From contig JAGHBW010000137.1 of assembly GCA_021160765.1 (NCBI GenBank), positions 1-18,162 on the forward strand: 18,162 bases of DNA. Reading direction: 5' to 3'. This DNA comes from Thermoplasmata archaeon (GTDB taxonomy: Archaea > Thermoplasmatota > Penumbrarchaeia > Penumbrarchaeales > EX4484-36). Below, piece by piece: positions 1-6,485 of this stretch; position 1 is the stretch's first letter; each line of letters begins with the position of its first letter. The notes under the pieces are model-generated. The model ran no database searches. It saw only the letters and a program-made list of their open reading frames with translations, and had not been told where the DNA came from. A program made the translations under genes and the position numbers.

Positions 1-1
1 C

Positions 2-544
2 AAATTCTTTCACATACCGGTACAGTCCGGGTCAGATAAGATACTAGCGGCCATGAAGAGGCCATACACTGTAAAGGAGTTTGAAAACATAATAGATAGG
101 ATAAGAGAGGAGTTCCCGTATGCACTTATCTCTACAGATATTATCGTGGGTTTTCCCGGGGAGGATGAAGAGGATTTTGAGATGAGTTTGGAGCTTGTTG
201 AGAGGATACGTCCTCCAATTCTCAATATCACACGGTTCTCTCCACGACCTGGCACGGAGGCGGCAAATATGAAGGGGAGGATTCCTGGATGGGAGGTGAA
301 AAGGAGATCTCGGATCTTGACAGAAATCCATAGAGAGGTGTCAAGGAAATACATGGAGAAGCGGGTTGGAGAATCCTTTGATGCGCTCTCCGTGGAGGTG
401 GATGATAAGAGGGGGACGACCCTCTTCCGGAACCACTTCTATCTCCCCATTGTGGTGAAGGGGAGAATAACTCCCGGGGAGTTTCACAGAGTGGAGGTTT
501 TGGAAGAGAGGGATTTTTACGTTATGGGAAGGGTTCTTGAGTAG
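2..544 (+). CDS. tRNA methylthiotransferase, MtaB/CDKAL1-like radical SAM enzyme (C-terminal part, 5' end outside window)
   Basis: The open frame is already running at base 2 and gives 180 residues before the TAG stop, so the N-terminal MTTase domain and the radical-SAM CxxxCxxC cysteines lie upstream of the window. The visible start, FHIPVQSGSDKIL, is the conserved core motif of the methylthiotransferase family. It is followed by ISTDIIVGFPGE, also from the SAM barrel. The last ~60 residues (from about VGESFDALSVEV to the end) have the length and beta-rich look of a TRAM RNA-binding domain. Enzymes of this family attach a methylthio group to modified adenosine 37 of tRNA. In archaea the substrate is normally N6-threonylcarbamoyladenosine (CDKAL1/e-MtaB type); that choice over MiaB or RimO is inferred from the organism. 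No terminator hairpin is evident downstream. Confidence 0.88.
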   Translation, partial: KFFHIPVQSGSDKILAAMKRPYTVKEFENIIDRIREEFPYALISTDIIVGFPGEDEEDFEMSLELVERIRPPILNITRFSPRPGTEAANMKGRIPGWEVKRRSRILTEIHREVSRKYMEKRVGESFDALSVEVDDKRGTTLFRNHFYLPIVVKGRITPGEFHRVEVLEERDFYVMGRVLE

Positions 545-623
545 ACCGATTGGTTGACAACTGGGGATAATGGAAGGCCGCAGGTTGATGAAATAGTGTG
601 GTCGTAAGCCCTCAATCTTGGAA

Positions 624-634
624 AGTTTTATATA
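624..634 (+). promoter_or_regulatory. TATA box for the membrane-protein gene at 678
   Basis: The stretch GTTTTATATA is a strong archaeal TATA element. Its centre predicts a transcript start near 655, giving a short leader of about 23 nt before the ATG at 678. A GGGG run lies at 667-670, just before the start. Confidence 0.6.
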
Positions 635-677
635 GGGGGCATTTTCATTAGTAACTGCTTCTCAAAGGGGATGGGAA

Positions 678-1085
678 ATGGAAGCGCTCACAAGGTTCGC
701 AGGTGCACTTGGCATTTTGGCAGGTGCGTTTTTAACATTGTCGGAGTTCTCGGGATCAGCGGACGCGATCATCTGGCTTAAGGGGTCTCTGCAACACATC
801 ATTACGGAACCGATGGTCTTCAAAGTTCTGGACACGCTGACGTACATTGCGGCACTGGGCGGAATAGCGGTGCTGATTGGAGGAGTACTGATATACTATC
901 AATTCCGCCTTTCGGGAAAACTGTTCATAATCCTAGGAGCTGGCATGGGGTTTCTGGCTTTCTTCTATTCCGTAGTTCAGGCATGGATCAGTGGTCAGGA
1001 TCTGGTAGAATTTGTAAAGGGATACGTCTCTACCATCCAGGGGTTAGGAATAATTTTAGCACTGACTTCATACTCCCTGGCGTAG
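678..1085 (+). CDS. small four-helix membrane protein (paralogue of 9226..9681)
   Basis: This is a 135-residue, strongly hydrophobic protein with about four predicted membrane helices, near residues 5-25, 54-75, 82-102 and 117-134. I do not recognise a named family. The central part (residues ~51-110) aligns without gaps to residues ~61-120 of the protein at 9226..9681. Shared features are an LGGI-V--GG-L-Y stretch, then GK, then a G-G-G-L-F helix and a GQ-L end, so the two are paralogues. The ATG at 678 is preceded by a G-rich stretch and a good TATA box. The ATG at 671 is in another frame. glnA begins 52 nt downstream on the same strand, so co-transcription is possible. Function unknown. 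Confidence 0.75.
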   Translation: MEALTRFAGALGILAGAFLTLSEFSGSADAIIWLKGSLQHIITEPMVFKVLDTLTYIAALGGIAVLIGGVLIYYQFRLSGKLFIILGAGMGFLAFFYSVVQAWISGQDLVEFVKGYVSTIQGLGIILALTSYSLA

Positions 1086-1098
1086 GCAAAACTGAAAT

Positions 1099-1124
1099 AG
1101 GAGTGAGGAGTTTATCCTCTTCCT
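1099..1124 (+). promoter_or_regulatory. imperfect hairpin in the glnA leader
   Basis: AGGA (1099-1102) and GAGGA (1105-1109) pair with TCCTC (1115-1119) and TCCT (1121-1124) around a 5-nt loop, with a 2x1 internal loop. It lies directly before the GGTGA ribosome site at 1129-1133 of glnA. No T-run follows, so it is not a typical terminator. It could affect glnA translation or be the 3' end of the upstream gene; this is inference only. Confidence 0.3.
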
Positions 1125-1137
1125 TTCAGGTGATCAC

Positions 1138-2520
1138 ATGACGGACCCCGAGACCTCCAAAATGCTTTCTAGTATTGAGTATCGTTTAAAGGAGAATAGA
1201 ATCAGCTGGGTGCAGTGTCAGTTTACGGACATAACTGGCAGACTCAGGTCTTTCACTATCTCCGCCGATCAGCTCTATGCAGACTCCCCTTTCTGGGAGG
1301 AGGGTATGATAATTGACGGATCCTCCGTTGGTTTTGCAGCTACAGAGGACTCCGACCTGCTAGCCCTTCCCGACCCCAGAACCTTCAACATATTTCCATA
1401 CGAGGCAGAGCTTCCAGAGCCCCAGAGAACAGCAAGGATAATCTGTGGGCTTCACTCCCCCACCACCCTTAAACCTCACCCCCTTGATCCCCGGGGAGTG
1501 GCCATGCGTGCTTTTGAGGAGCTCCAGTCCATGGGGTACACGAAGGCGTGGCTTCAGCCGGAATTGGAGTTTTTTTTGCTTCCATCTAATTGGAGGGAGT
1601 CAGAGAGTTTCCCCGGCCCCTATCCCATACTTCCGAAGCTGGGTTATTTCGCCTCCCCCCCACAAGATATAACGGACGAATTTAGAAATGAGTTTTCTTA
1701 CTACCTGCGGAGAATGGGGCTTAATATAAAATTTCACCATCACGAAGGAGGTGTTCATCAAGTGGAGATTGAGTTTAGACACAGGCCCTCACCTGTTGAT
1801 GCAGGGGACGCTGCAATACTTTATAAATTCCTATCACGAATAGTGGCTGGAAGAAGGGGTTTCATTGTGAGTTATATACCAAAGATATCCTCCACTGATG
1901 CCGGGAATGGAATGCACGTACATTTGTGGCTTGAGAAAAAAGGAGGAAGTGCCTTCAGGGACGAAACCCACCCTTTGGGGTTGTCAAGGGATGCTCTTTC
2001 ATTTATCGCAGGTGTACTAGAACACGCCAGGGAGATCTCAGCCATTACAAACCCAACGATAAACTCCTACAAGAGGCTGATTCCAGAGTTTGAAGCACCG
2101 GTATACCTATGTTGGGGTCCCAGGAACAGAACAGCACTTATAAGGGTGCCCGGTTCAAAGAAGAAAAACCGGGTGGGGGATATAGAGGTTAGAAACCCGG
2201 ATCCCTCCTCAAATCCATATTTGACCTTTGCTGCCATCCTCTGGGCGGGAATGGACGGTGTGAGGAGAGGGCTTGAACCCCCGGAGATGATTAAAGGTGA
2301 CCCAAATAAAATGAGCGAGGAGGAGAGGAGGAAGATGGGTATAAAAAGGCTTCCTGGGAACCTTGAAGAAGCGATAGAGGAGTTCTCCTCTAGTGAGCTC
2401 ATGAGGAAAAGGTTTGGAAGAGAATTTGTGGACACCTATGTGGAGATGAAAAGAAGGGAGGTGCTGGATTATAAGATATCAATCTCCCCATGGGAGATTG
2501 AGAGGTATTTTGACGTGTGA
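1138..2520 (+). CDS. glnA: glutamine synthetase, type I
   Basis: This 460-residue protein has the full set of GSI landmarks: DGSSVGF (60-66), the metal-binding PELEF (E142, E144), HHE (E203) and E210 six residues on, NGMHVH (H260), NPTINSYKRL (305-314), the arginine-rich RNRTALIR (329-336) and IEVRNPDPSSNPY (349-361). It makes glutamine from glutamate, ammonia and ATP in the cytoplasm. The HHE-to-E spacing of six fits archaeal enzymes rather than the seven of E. coli. No tyrosine occurs in the usual adenylylation position near residues 385-405, so control by adenylylation is unlikely. Two oddities are HQ in place of the usual GQ at 207-208 and PEFEAP in place of PGYEAP at 316-321. The ATG at 1138 is set by GGTGA four bases upstream. 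The next gene starts 9 bases after the stop, suggesting co-transcription. Confidence 0.96.
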   Translation: MTDPETSKMLSSIEYRLKENRISWVQCQFTDITGRLRSFTISADQLYADSPFWEEGMIIDGSSVGFAATEDSDLLALPDPRTFNIFPYEAELPEPQRTARIICGLHSPTTLKPHPLDPRGVAMRAFEELQSMGYTKAWLQPELEFFLLPSNWRESESFPGPYPILPKLGYFASPPQDITDEFRNEFSYYLRRMGLNIKFHHHEGGVHQVEIEFRHRPSPVDAGDAAILYKFLSRIVAGRRGFIVSYIPKISSTDAGNGMHVHLWLEKKGGSAFRDETHPLGLSRDALSFIAGVLEHAREISAITNPTINSYKRLIPEFEAPVYLCWGPRNRTALIRVPGSKKKNRVGDIEVRNPDPSSNPYLTFAAILWAGMDGVRRGLEPPEMIKGDPNKMSEEERRKMGIKRLPGNLEEAIEEFSSSELMRKRFGREFVDTYVEMKRREVLDYKISISPWEIERYFDV

Positions 2521-2529
2521 GGTGAGTTT

Positions 2530-3177
2530 ATGGAAGAAGAATCCTGGGCGGAGAAGATAAAGAAGTGGCTTGAGGAAGGTCGTGACTCCTCAAAGGAACT
2601 TGTTGGACTTCCGTGGGAGGTTAAAGAGGAGAGGATGGGGGACATGAACCTGATTGTGGCACAGCATCCTAAGGTTCCATTCCCCATATATGTGAAAGTG
2701 GGCGGAGGCTTCTCAAGTCTCTTCATAGATCTGGGCATAGAGACTGATGCAATGGACGTTAAGGAGCGTATGAAGATTTACAAAAAGCTTCTGAAGGTAA
2801 ATGGGCAACTAAACCTCTTCAAGGTAGCGTTGGGGGGTGATGAGGAGAATGTCATTGCCATGGTGGATCTTGACTTAACCTCCTTAAGTAGGGAGGAGTT
2901 CAACGACGCCCTGACCGCTCTTTTGATAGGCAGCTACTCGGTAATTAGCAGTTTGGGGCTGTCAGAGGAGTTTCAGAAGTCGCTTATGGAAAGGCTCAAG
3001 GGTATGGTTCTGGAGAGGATGAAGAGGGGAGAGAGCATGAAGGAGATAGAGGACTTCCTTGTGAAAAAGGTTGGGATGGAGAGGAACGAAGCAGAGGAGA
3101 TACTTGAGGAGATAGGGAAAATGGTTGACGAGGAAGAGGTCTCTGCGGAGGAAAAGACCTCACACTACATCTCTTAG
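2530..3177 (+). CDS. YbjN/CesT-like fold protein, co-transcribed with glnA
   Basis: This is a soluble, acidic 215-residue protein without signal peptide or membrane helix. Residues ~25-140 contain a beta-rich segment (NLIVAQHPKVPFPIYVKVGG), a helix, a short LNLF strand and an AMVDLDL strand, followed by LSREEFNDAL. This order resembles the YbjN/type III chaperone-like fold; the assignment is tentative. The C-terminal ~60 residues form charged helices with coiled-coil character (for example NEAEEILEEIGKMV). The ATG follows GGTGA with a four-base gap and lies 9 bases after the glnA stop, so translation is probably coupled to glutamine synthetase. Members of this fold often act as chaperones or regulators, so an accessory role for GS is possible, but nothing in the sequence shows it. 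The 3' end overlaps the convergent gene at 3160 by 18 bases. Confidence 0.72.
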   Translation: MEEESWAEKIKKWLEEGRDSSKELVGLPWEVKEERMGDMNLIVAQHPKVPFPIYVKVGGGFSSLFIDLGIETDAMDVKERMKIYKKLLKVNGQLNLFKVALGGDEENVIAMVDLDLTSLSREEFNDALTALLIGSYSVISSLGLSEEFQKSLMERLKGMVLERMKRGESMKEIEDFLVKKVGMERNEAEEILEEIGKMVDEEEVSAEEKTSHYIS

Positions 3178-3426
3178 ACCCTCGTAAAAGTTCAGGACGA
3201 AATAGACCACCTGGTGCGCCAGTTGATGTGTTTTCTCTGAGACGTTGAGCACCACTTTGGGATAGTAGTCCCAGAGAAATTCTATACACTCGTTTTCTGT
3301 GATCCCGTCCAGGTTATGGCCACAGTAGAGCCTTAGATACTCCTCAAGCAGTGTTAAAACCTCCACTCCCCCCTCCCCATACCATCTTTTAACCTCCTCT
3401 CTCACTGCCTCGTAGCCGCTGGTCAT
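3160..3426 (-). CDS. small hypothetical protein, leaderless start
   Basis: This 88-residue, mostly helical protein contains LLEEYLRLYCGH, a central ECIEFLWDYYPKVV stretch and a terminal amphipathic helix rich in H, Q and aromatic residues (THQLAHQVVYFVLNFYEGL). I do not recognise a family. The frame can be extended 16 codons up to an ATG at 3474. However, a TATA-like element at 3451-3457 on this strand lies about 28 bases upstream of the ATG at 3426, which fits a leaderless transcript starting there, so I chose 3426. The composition is protein-like, and the gene fills the space between two good genes. Its 3' end overlaps the 2530..3177 gene tail-to-tail by 18 bases. Confidence 0.6.
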   Translation of the reverse strand: MTSGYEAVREEVKRWYGEGGVEVLTLLEEYLRLYCGHNLDGITENECIEFLWDYYPKVVLNVSEKTHQLAHQVVYFVLNFYEGLRDVV

Positions 3427-3449
3427 CTGAGTGGGGATAGTAGCAGAAT

Positions 3450-3459
3450 CATATTTAAC
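3450..3459 (-). promoter_or_regulatory. TATA box for the gene ending at 3160
   Basis: On the minus strand this reads GTTAAATATG, with its centre about 28 bases upstream of the ATG at 3426. The same A/T-rich block lies upstream of the surface-protein gene on the plus strand, so the intergenic region may hold two divergent promoters. Confidence 0.45.
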
Positions 3460-3502
3460 ATTTTCAAGGCACATGTGCCGGGAGCGTTTAAATCAAAAGT
3501 TC

Positions 3503-5320
3503 ATGATTATTTTTTCAAGAGGTGGTGGATTGAGGCACACCTTGATCTTAATACCGCTGCTCCTGTTCACCTTCCATATCGCTCCTCTCCTCTCCGCAGA
3601 GGTGGGGAACACCCCTCCAATGCCCCTTTACAGGTACCTAGAGTTTTCCATGATTGAGGATACGCCGGGTACCTGGAGCAATGTGTCCACCTTTTTTTCA
3701 GATCCAGATGGGGACGAGATTGACTTACTTATGAAAAATGAGGCGGGGGAGTTGGGGAGGGATTTTTATGGAGTGATAGTAAGGGCAGAGCTTGTCCCAC
3801 CTGTTCAGAACAGTACCTCCTGGTCTCTCAGAATAACCCCTCTTCCAGACAAGTATGGATGGGAGTTTTTGGAACTGTACGCTACAGATGGTAAGGATCT
3901 CTCAGAGGGAATAACAATCAACGTGTCGGTTATGCCTGTTAATGACCCTCCCGTGATACTGGGTGTGAACAGTGAGGGGAGTTTTGAGATGGAACTCATG
4001 GAGGAACTCACCTGTACCGGACAGTTTCTTGCTGTGGATGAAAAAGATGGGGATGAGGTGTATTTCTCTGTCCAGTTTTTAGAGGGTATAAACCTTTTTG
4101 AGGTAAACTCCACCACGGGGGAATTTACGTGGACCCCCACGCAGTGGGATGTTGGTTGTCATGAAGTTCTTCTCACCGCACAGGACACAAATGGTGGCAG
4201 CTCTACAGCCATCTTTTGGTTCAACGTCTCCAATAAGCCAGACCTTCCACAAATTGTTTACATTGAGGTTAATGGGAGGAACTACAGCTATCCAGACAAA
4301 AATTTTGTAATCAACCTTACAGTGAAGGAGGGAGAGAGGATTCTTGTACGTGTTCATCTAGAAGATGACGATGTCCAGGCTGGTGTCCAAGACGAAATAG
4401 AGGTCTACTCAAGCCTTACAGACTTCCCTGATTACTCCCTTAAGTGGATTAATCCCCTATCATACCTCCTGATTTCGGTTACCATACCATCCTATCTGAT
4501 AACGAATCCCCCCTACATACCGCCCTTAAACGAATGGATTGAGTTCACAGACCCGGGGGAGGAGGTGGGTTTCAGGGTGAATCTCCACATAGTTGTTGAG
4601 AACGTACCTGACCCACCAGAAGGGGCCATGATAATAACACCAGAGGGCGGGGCAACCCTCCCCATACTCTTCCACAACATGTTTGAGGCTGCAAATGCTA
4701 CGGACCCCGACCTCAGGCTGGGAGACCGCCTTACATACATCTGGGATTTTAACGCCTCCGATGGTTTTCAAAGGGATGCGGAGGGCAGGAAGGTGTATTG
4801 GGATTTCCCCCACGCCGGGGTTTACATTGTTACATTAAGAGTTTACGATACGACGGGCCTCTACGACGAGGCGAAGATCCTGGTTGAGGTTAAAGGTGTA
4901 TATTCCACAACAGATTACGATAATGACGGACTTCCAAACGCCTGGGAGATCAATGTGGGTTTGGACATTTATAGCCCGGAGTCGGATGAGGATCCCGATA
5001 AAGACGCTCTAACGAATCTGGAGGAGTATCGCCTTGGCACACATCCTCTGGTGAGTGATACTGATGGGGATGGATACCTTGACGGATATGATGCCTACCC
5101 CCTTGATGGCAGGCGGTGGCGGAGGGAAGATGAGGCTAGGGATTATCCGTATATCTACATCCTTTTTGTTGCCATCGTGTTGTTGATTCTCACTGTACTT
5201 CTGAGAGCGTATATTAGGAAAAGAGAGATGGTGGAGAAGGAGAGGGAGAAGAGGATGAAGGAGATTCAAAAGATAAGGGAGGAACAGAAGAGGGTTCTCA
5301 TGCTCTACGGAGAGGAATAA
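3503..5320 (+). CDS. membrane-anchored cell-surface protein with Ig/cadherin-like, PKD and calcium-binding repeats
   Basis: From the ATG at 3503 the product is 605 residues. An N-terminal hydrophobic segment (~13-30, then LLSA) looks like a Sec signal peptide. Next come extracellular beta domains, with a VMPVNDPPVI junction typical of cadherin/VCBS-like modules and a FEVNSTTGEFTWTP putative-Ig motif. A PKD-like domain spans ~370-465 (TYIWDFNASDG ... GVYIVTLRVYD). A thrombospondin-3-like calcium-binding region follows at ~470-540 (DYDNDGLPNAWE, SDTDGDGYLDGYD). One membrane helix (~549-569) and a highly charged, probably coiled-coil cytoplasmic tail of ~36 residues end the protein. The role is probably surface adhesion or envelope structure. 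The start is uncertain: ATG 3503 has no ribosome site, whereas TTG 3530 follows GAGGTGGTGG and gives a shorter signal peptide. The 3' end overlaps the convergent HAD gene by 16 bases. Confidence 0.85.
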   Translation: MIIFSRGGGLRHTLILIPLLLFTFHIAPLLSAEVGNTPPMPLYRYLEFSMIEDTPGTWSNVSTFFSDPDGDEIDLLMKNEAGELGRDFYGVIVRAELVPPVQNSTSWSLRITPLPDKYGWEFLELYATDGKDLSEGITINVSVMPVNDPPVILGVNSEGSFEMELMEELTCTGQFLAVDEKDGDEVYFSVQFLEGINLFEVNSTTGEFTWTPTQWDVGCHEVLLTAQDTNGGSSTAIFWFNVSNKPDLPQIVYIEVNGRNYSYPDKNFVINLTVKEGERILVRVHLEDDDVQAGVQDEIEVYSSLTDFPDYSLKWINPLSYLLISVTIPSYLITNPPYIPPLNEWIEFTDPGEEVGFRVNLHIVVENVPDPPEGAMIITPEGGATLPILFHNMFEAANATDPDLRLGDRLTYIWDFNASDGFQRDAEGRKVYWDFPHAGVYIVTLRVYDTTGLYDEAKILVEVKGVYSTTDYDNDGLPNAWEINVGLDIYSPESDEDPDKDALTNLEEYRLGTHPLVSDTDGDGYLDGYDAYPLDGRRWRREDEARDYPYIYILFVAIVLLILTVLLRAYIRKREMVEKEREKRMKEIQKIREEQKRVLMLYGEE

Positions 5321-5970
5321 AACCCCTCATAAATCTCAACGGACTTAAGTACATCCCTTAAATCGTTACCTTCAACTCTAACATGTGCTTTCTCAGCAGC
5401 CCTCTCATCCTCGGCTCTGAAGGCGATTGCCAGATCAGCTATTCTGAACATGGAGATGTCAACTGAGGTGTCCCCTACCACCACAAGGGTCTCTGTACAG
5501 GGGTAATCCTCCTCAAGGATCTTCAGAAGAACAACGTTTTTTTCTTTGAGCGGAACTCTCAGGACCCCCTCTCCTGTGAGCACGCCACCCTTTACCTCAA
5601 CACCATTTGCCAGGAAGAAATCCAACTCTATTCCCTCCTTTTTAAGCTTCTCCTGAAGGAGGTCAAGCCCGCCGCTTATAACCCCAACCACGTACCCCTT
5701 CTCCCTTAATCTCTGTACGGTTTCTTTAGCCCCCGGGGTTATCTCTATCTTCTCAAGGGGTTTTCTTATGTCTTCTAAACGTACCTCTCTTTGTAGGGCA
5801 TTCCTCCAGAGTGCGATGTCCCTCCTCATGAACTCATAATCATCTATCCTCCCCTCCATGTAATCCTTAACGCTCTTCTCATTGTCCACTCCGTAATACT
5901 TGTGAACCCATGCCCACGATGACCTGCACAGGGTGAGCACACCGTCCATGTCAAATACCGCCATCTTCAC
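5305..5970 (-). CDS. HAD-superfamily phosphatase, phosphoserine phosphatase (SerB)-like
   Basis: The 221-residue product has all four HAD motifs: DMDGV (nucleophile D7, acid D9), ISGG (S99) after a helix, lysines at 142-150, and VVGDTSVDISM (D167, D171). The helical cap at ~15-75 and the ISGGLDLL motif resemble phosphoserine phosphatase and related small-molecule phosphatases, so serine synthesis is possible. The substrate cannot be fixed from sequence. I chose the GTG start at 5970 because GGTGA (5979-5975) sits exactly four bases before it, the same geometry as glnA and the gene at 2530. ATG 5964 is the alternative. The gene begins only 18 bases after the SRP RNA end on the same strand, so there is almost no room for a promoter of its own. 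Confidence 0.87.
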   Translation of the reverse strand: MKMAVFDMDGVLTLCRSSWAWVHKYYGVDNEKSVKDYMEGRIDDYEFMRRDIALWRNALQREVRLEDIRKPLEKIEITPGAKETVQRLREKGYVVGVISGGLDLLQEKLKKEGIELDFFLANGVEVKGGVLTGEGVLRVPLKEKNVVLLKILEEDYPCTETLVVVGDTSVDISMFRIADLAIAFRAEDERAAEKAHVRVEGNDLRDVLKSVEIYEGFYSSP

Positions 5971-5979
5971 GTTATCACC
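5971..5979 (-). promoter_or_regulatory. ribosome binding site deciding a GTG start
   Basis: On the minus strand GGTGATAAC precedes GTG at 5970. GGTGA followed by four bases and the start codon is the same arrangement as at 1129 (glnA) and 2521. It therefore supports GTG over the ATG six bases further in. Confidence 0.55.
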
Positions 5980-5988
5980 AGAAAACGA

Positions 5989-6322
5989 GTGCTAGGCCAG
6001 CCGGGGTGGACGCCCTAGACCTCCACAGGGTGGTTCCTCCCACCTTCTCAGTCCCGCTTCCCCACGAGCGCCGGTAGTCTGCGGTTAGGCTGCTCCCTTC
6101 CGGGCCTGACCCGGTCCCCGCAGTCAAGGTGCCGGGGCGACCCTCCGGTCGCCCCAATGCACCACCTCCGGCCCCGAGGGACGAGACATCACAGTTGGCG
6201 GTTGGCCCTGTGGAGTTCCGGTTGCGCCGCCCCCGGCCGTCGCCCCGCTATAGACCATACTGCGGCACCACCACCCGAAGGTGGTGGCGAGGGAGGGCCT
6301 AGCTCCCCGGCCAAGCCTAGCA
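5989..6322 (-). ncRNA. ffs: signal recognition particle RNA (7S RNA), archaeal type
   Basis: On the minus strand 6083-6111 reads as the nearly invariant SRP helix 8, with GGTCAGGCCCGG, AAGGGAGCAGCC and then TAACC; this is where SRP54 binds. Positions 6134-6155 form helix 6, GGGGCGACC and GGTCGCCCC around a GGAG tetraloop, the SRP19 site. The two ends pair (TGCTAGGC near 6322 with GCCTAGCA near 5990, extended by GGCCGGGG with CCCCGGCT), giving the archaeal helix 1. A conserved AACCGGAA segment is also present. The length of about 334 nt fits archaeal SRP RNA. The ends are estimated from helix 1 and from the TATA box at 6341-6352. The RNA scaffolds the particle that targets secreted and membrane proteins to the Sec translocon. 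Confidence 0.95.
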
Positions 6323-6340
6323 ACTCTACTCTTACCTCAC

Positions 6341-6352
6341 CCCATATAAAAG
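6341..6352 (-). promoter_or_regulatory. TATA box of the SRP RNA gene
   Basis: The minus strand reads CTTTTATATGGG. The centre lies about 25 bases upstream of 6322, the 5' end of helix 1, so the promoter and the RNA end support each other. Confidence 0.7.
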
Positions 6353-6439
6353 TTTATCTGAAAAGAGTTTATGATTGTAACTTAACTCCCTCTTTGGTTG
6401 AATGCTGGAGGGACCCTCTCCATATCCGAAGAAGGTAGT

Positions 6440-6450
6440 AGTTTTATATC
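6440..6450 (+). promoter_or_regulatory. TATA box of mutS
   Basis: GTTTTATATC at 6441-6450 predicts transcription from about 6470-6475, giving a short leader with GGGG just before the ATG at 6486. Confidence 0.55.
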
Positions 6451-6485
6451 TCCCTCCTTTATTCTACTAACCAGCAGGGGTTATC

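Noticed and set aside
1085..1138. NrpR-type operator (GGAA-N6-TTCC) upstream of glnA
   Set aside because: No match to that spacing or sequence is present; only the imperfect hairpin at 1099-1124 is seen.
5975..6157. 60-codon - strand frame inside the SRP RNA
   Set aside because: It reads the RNA helix 8 and helix 6 sequence as protein and has no coding character.
6268..6287. Inverted repeat CCACCACC/GGTGGTGG as a possible terminator or IS end
   Set aside because: It is a TTCG-capped stem inside the SRP RNA 5' domain.
6157..6438. 93-codon + strand frame across the SRP RNA region
   Set aside because: It lies over structured RNA with covering helix 6 and Alu-domain signals; the product is Pro/Arg-rich, low complexity, and without family resemblance.
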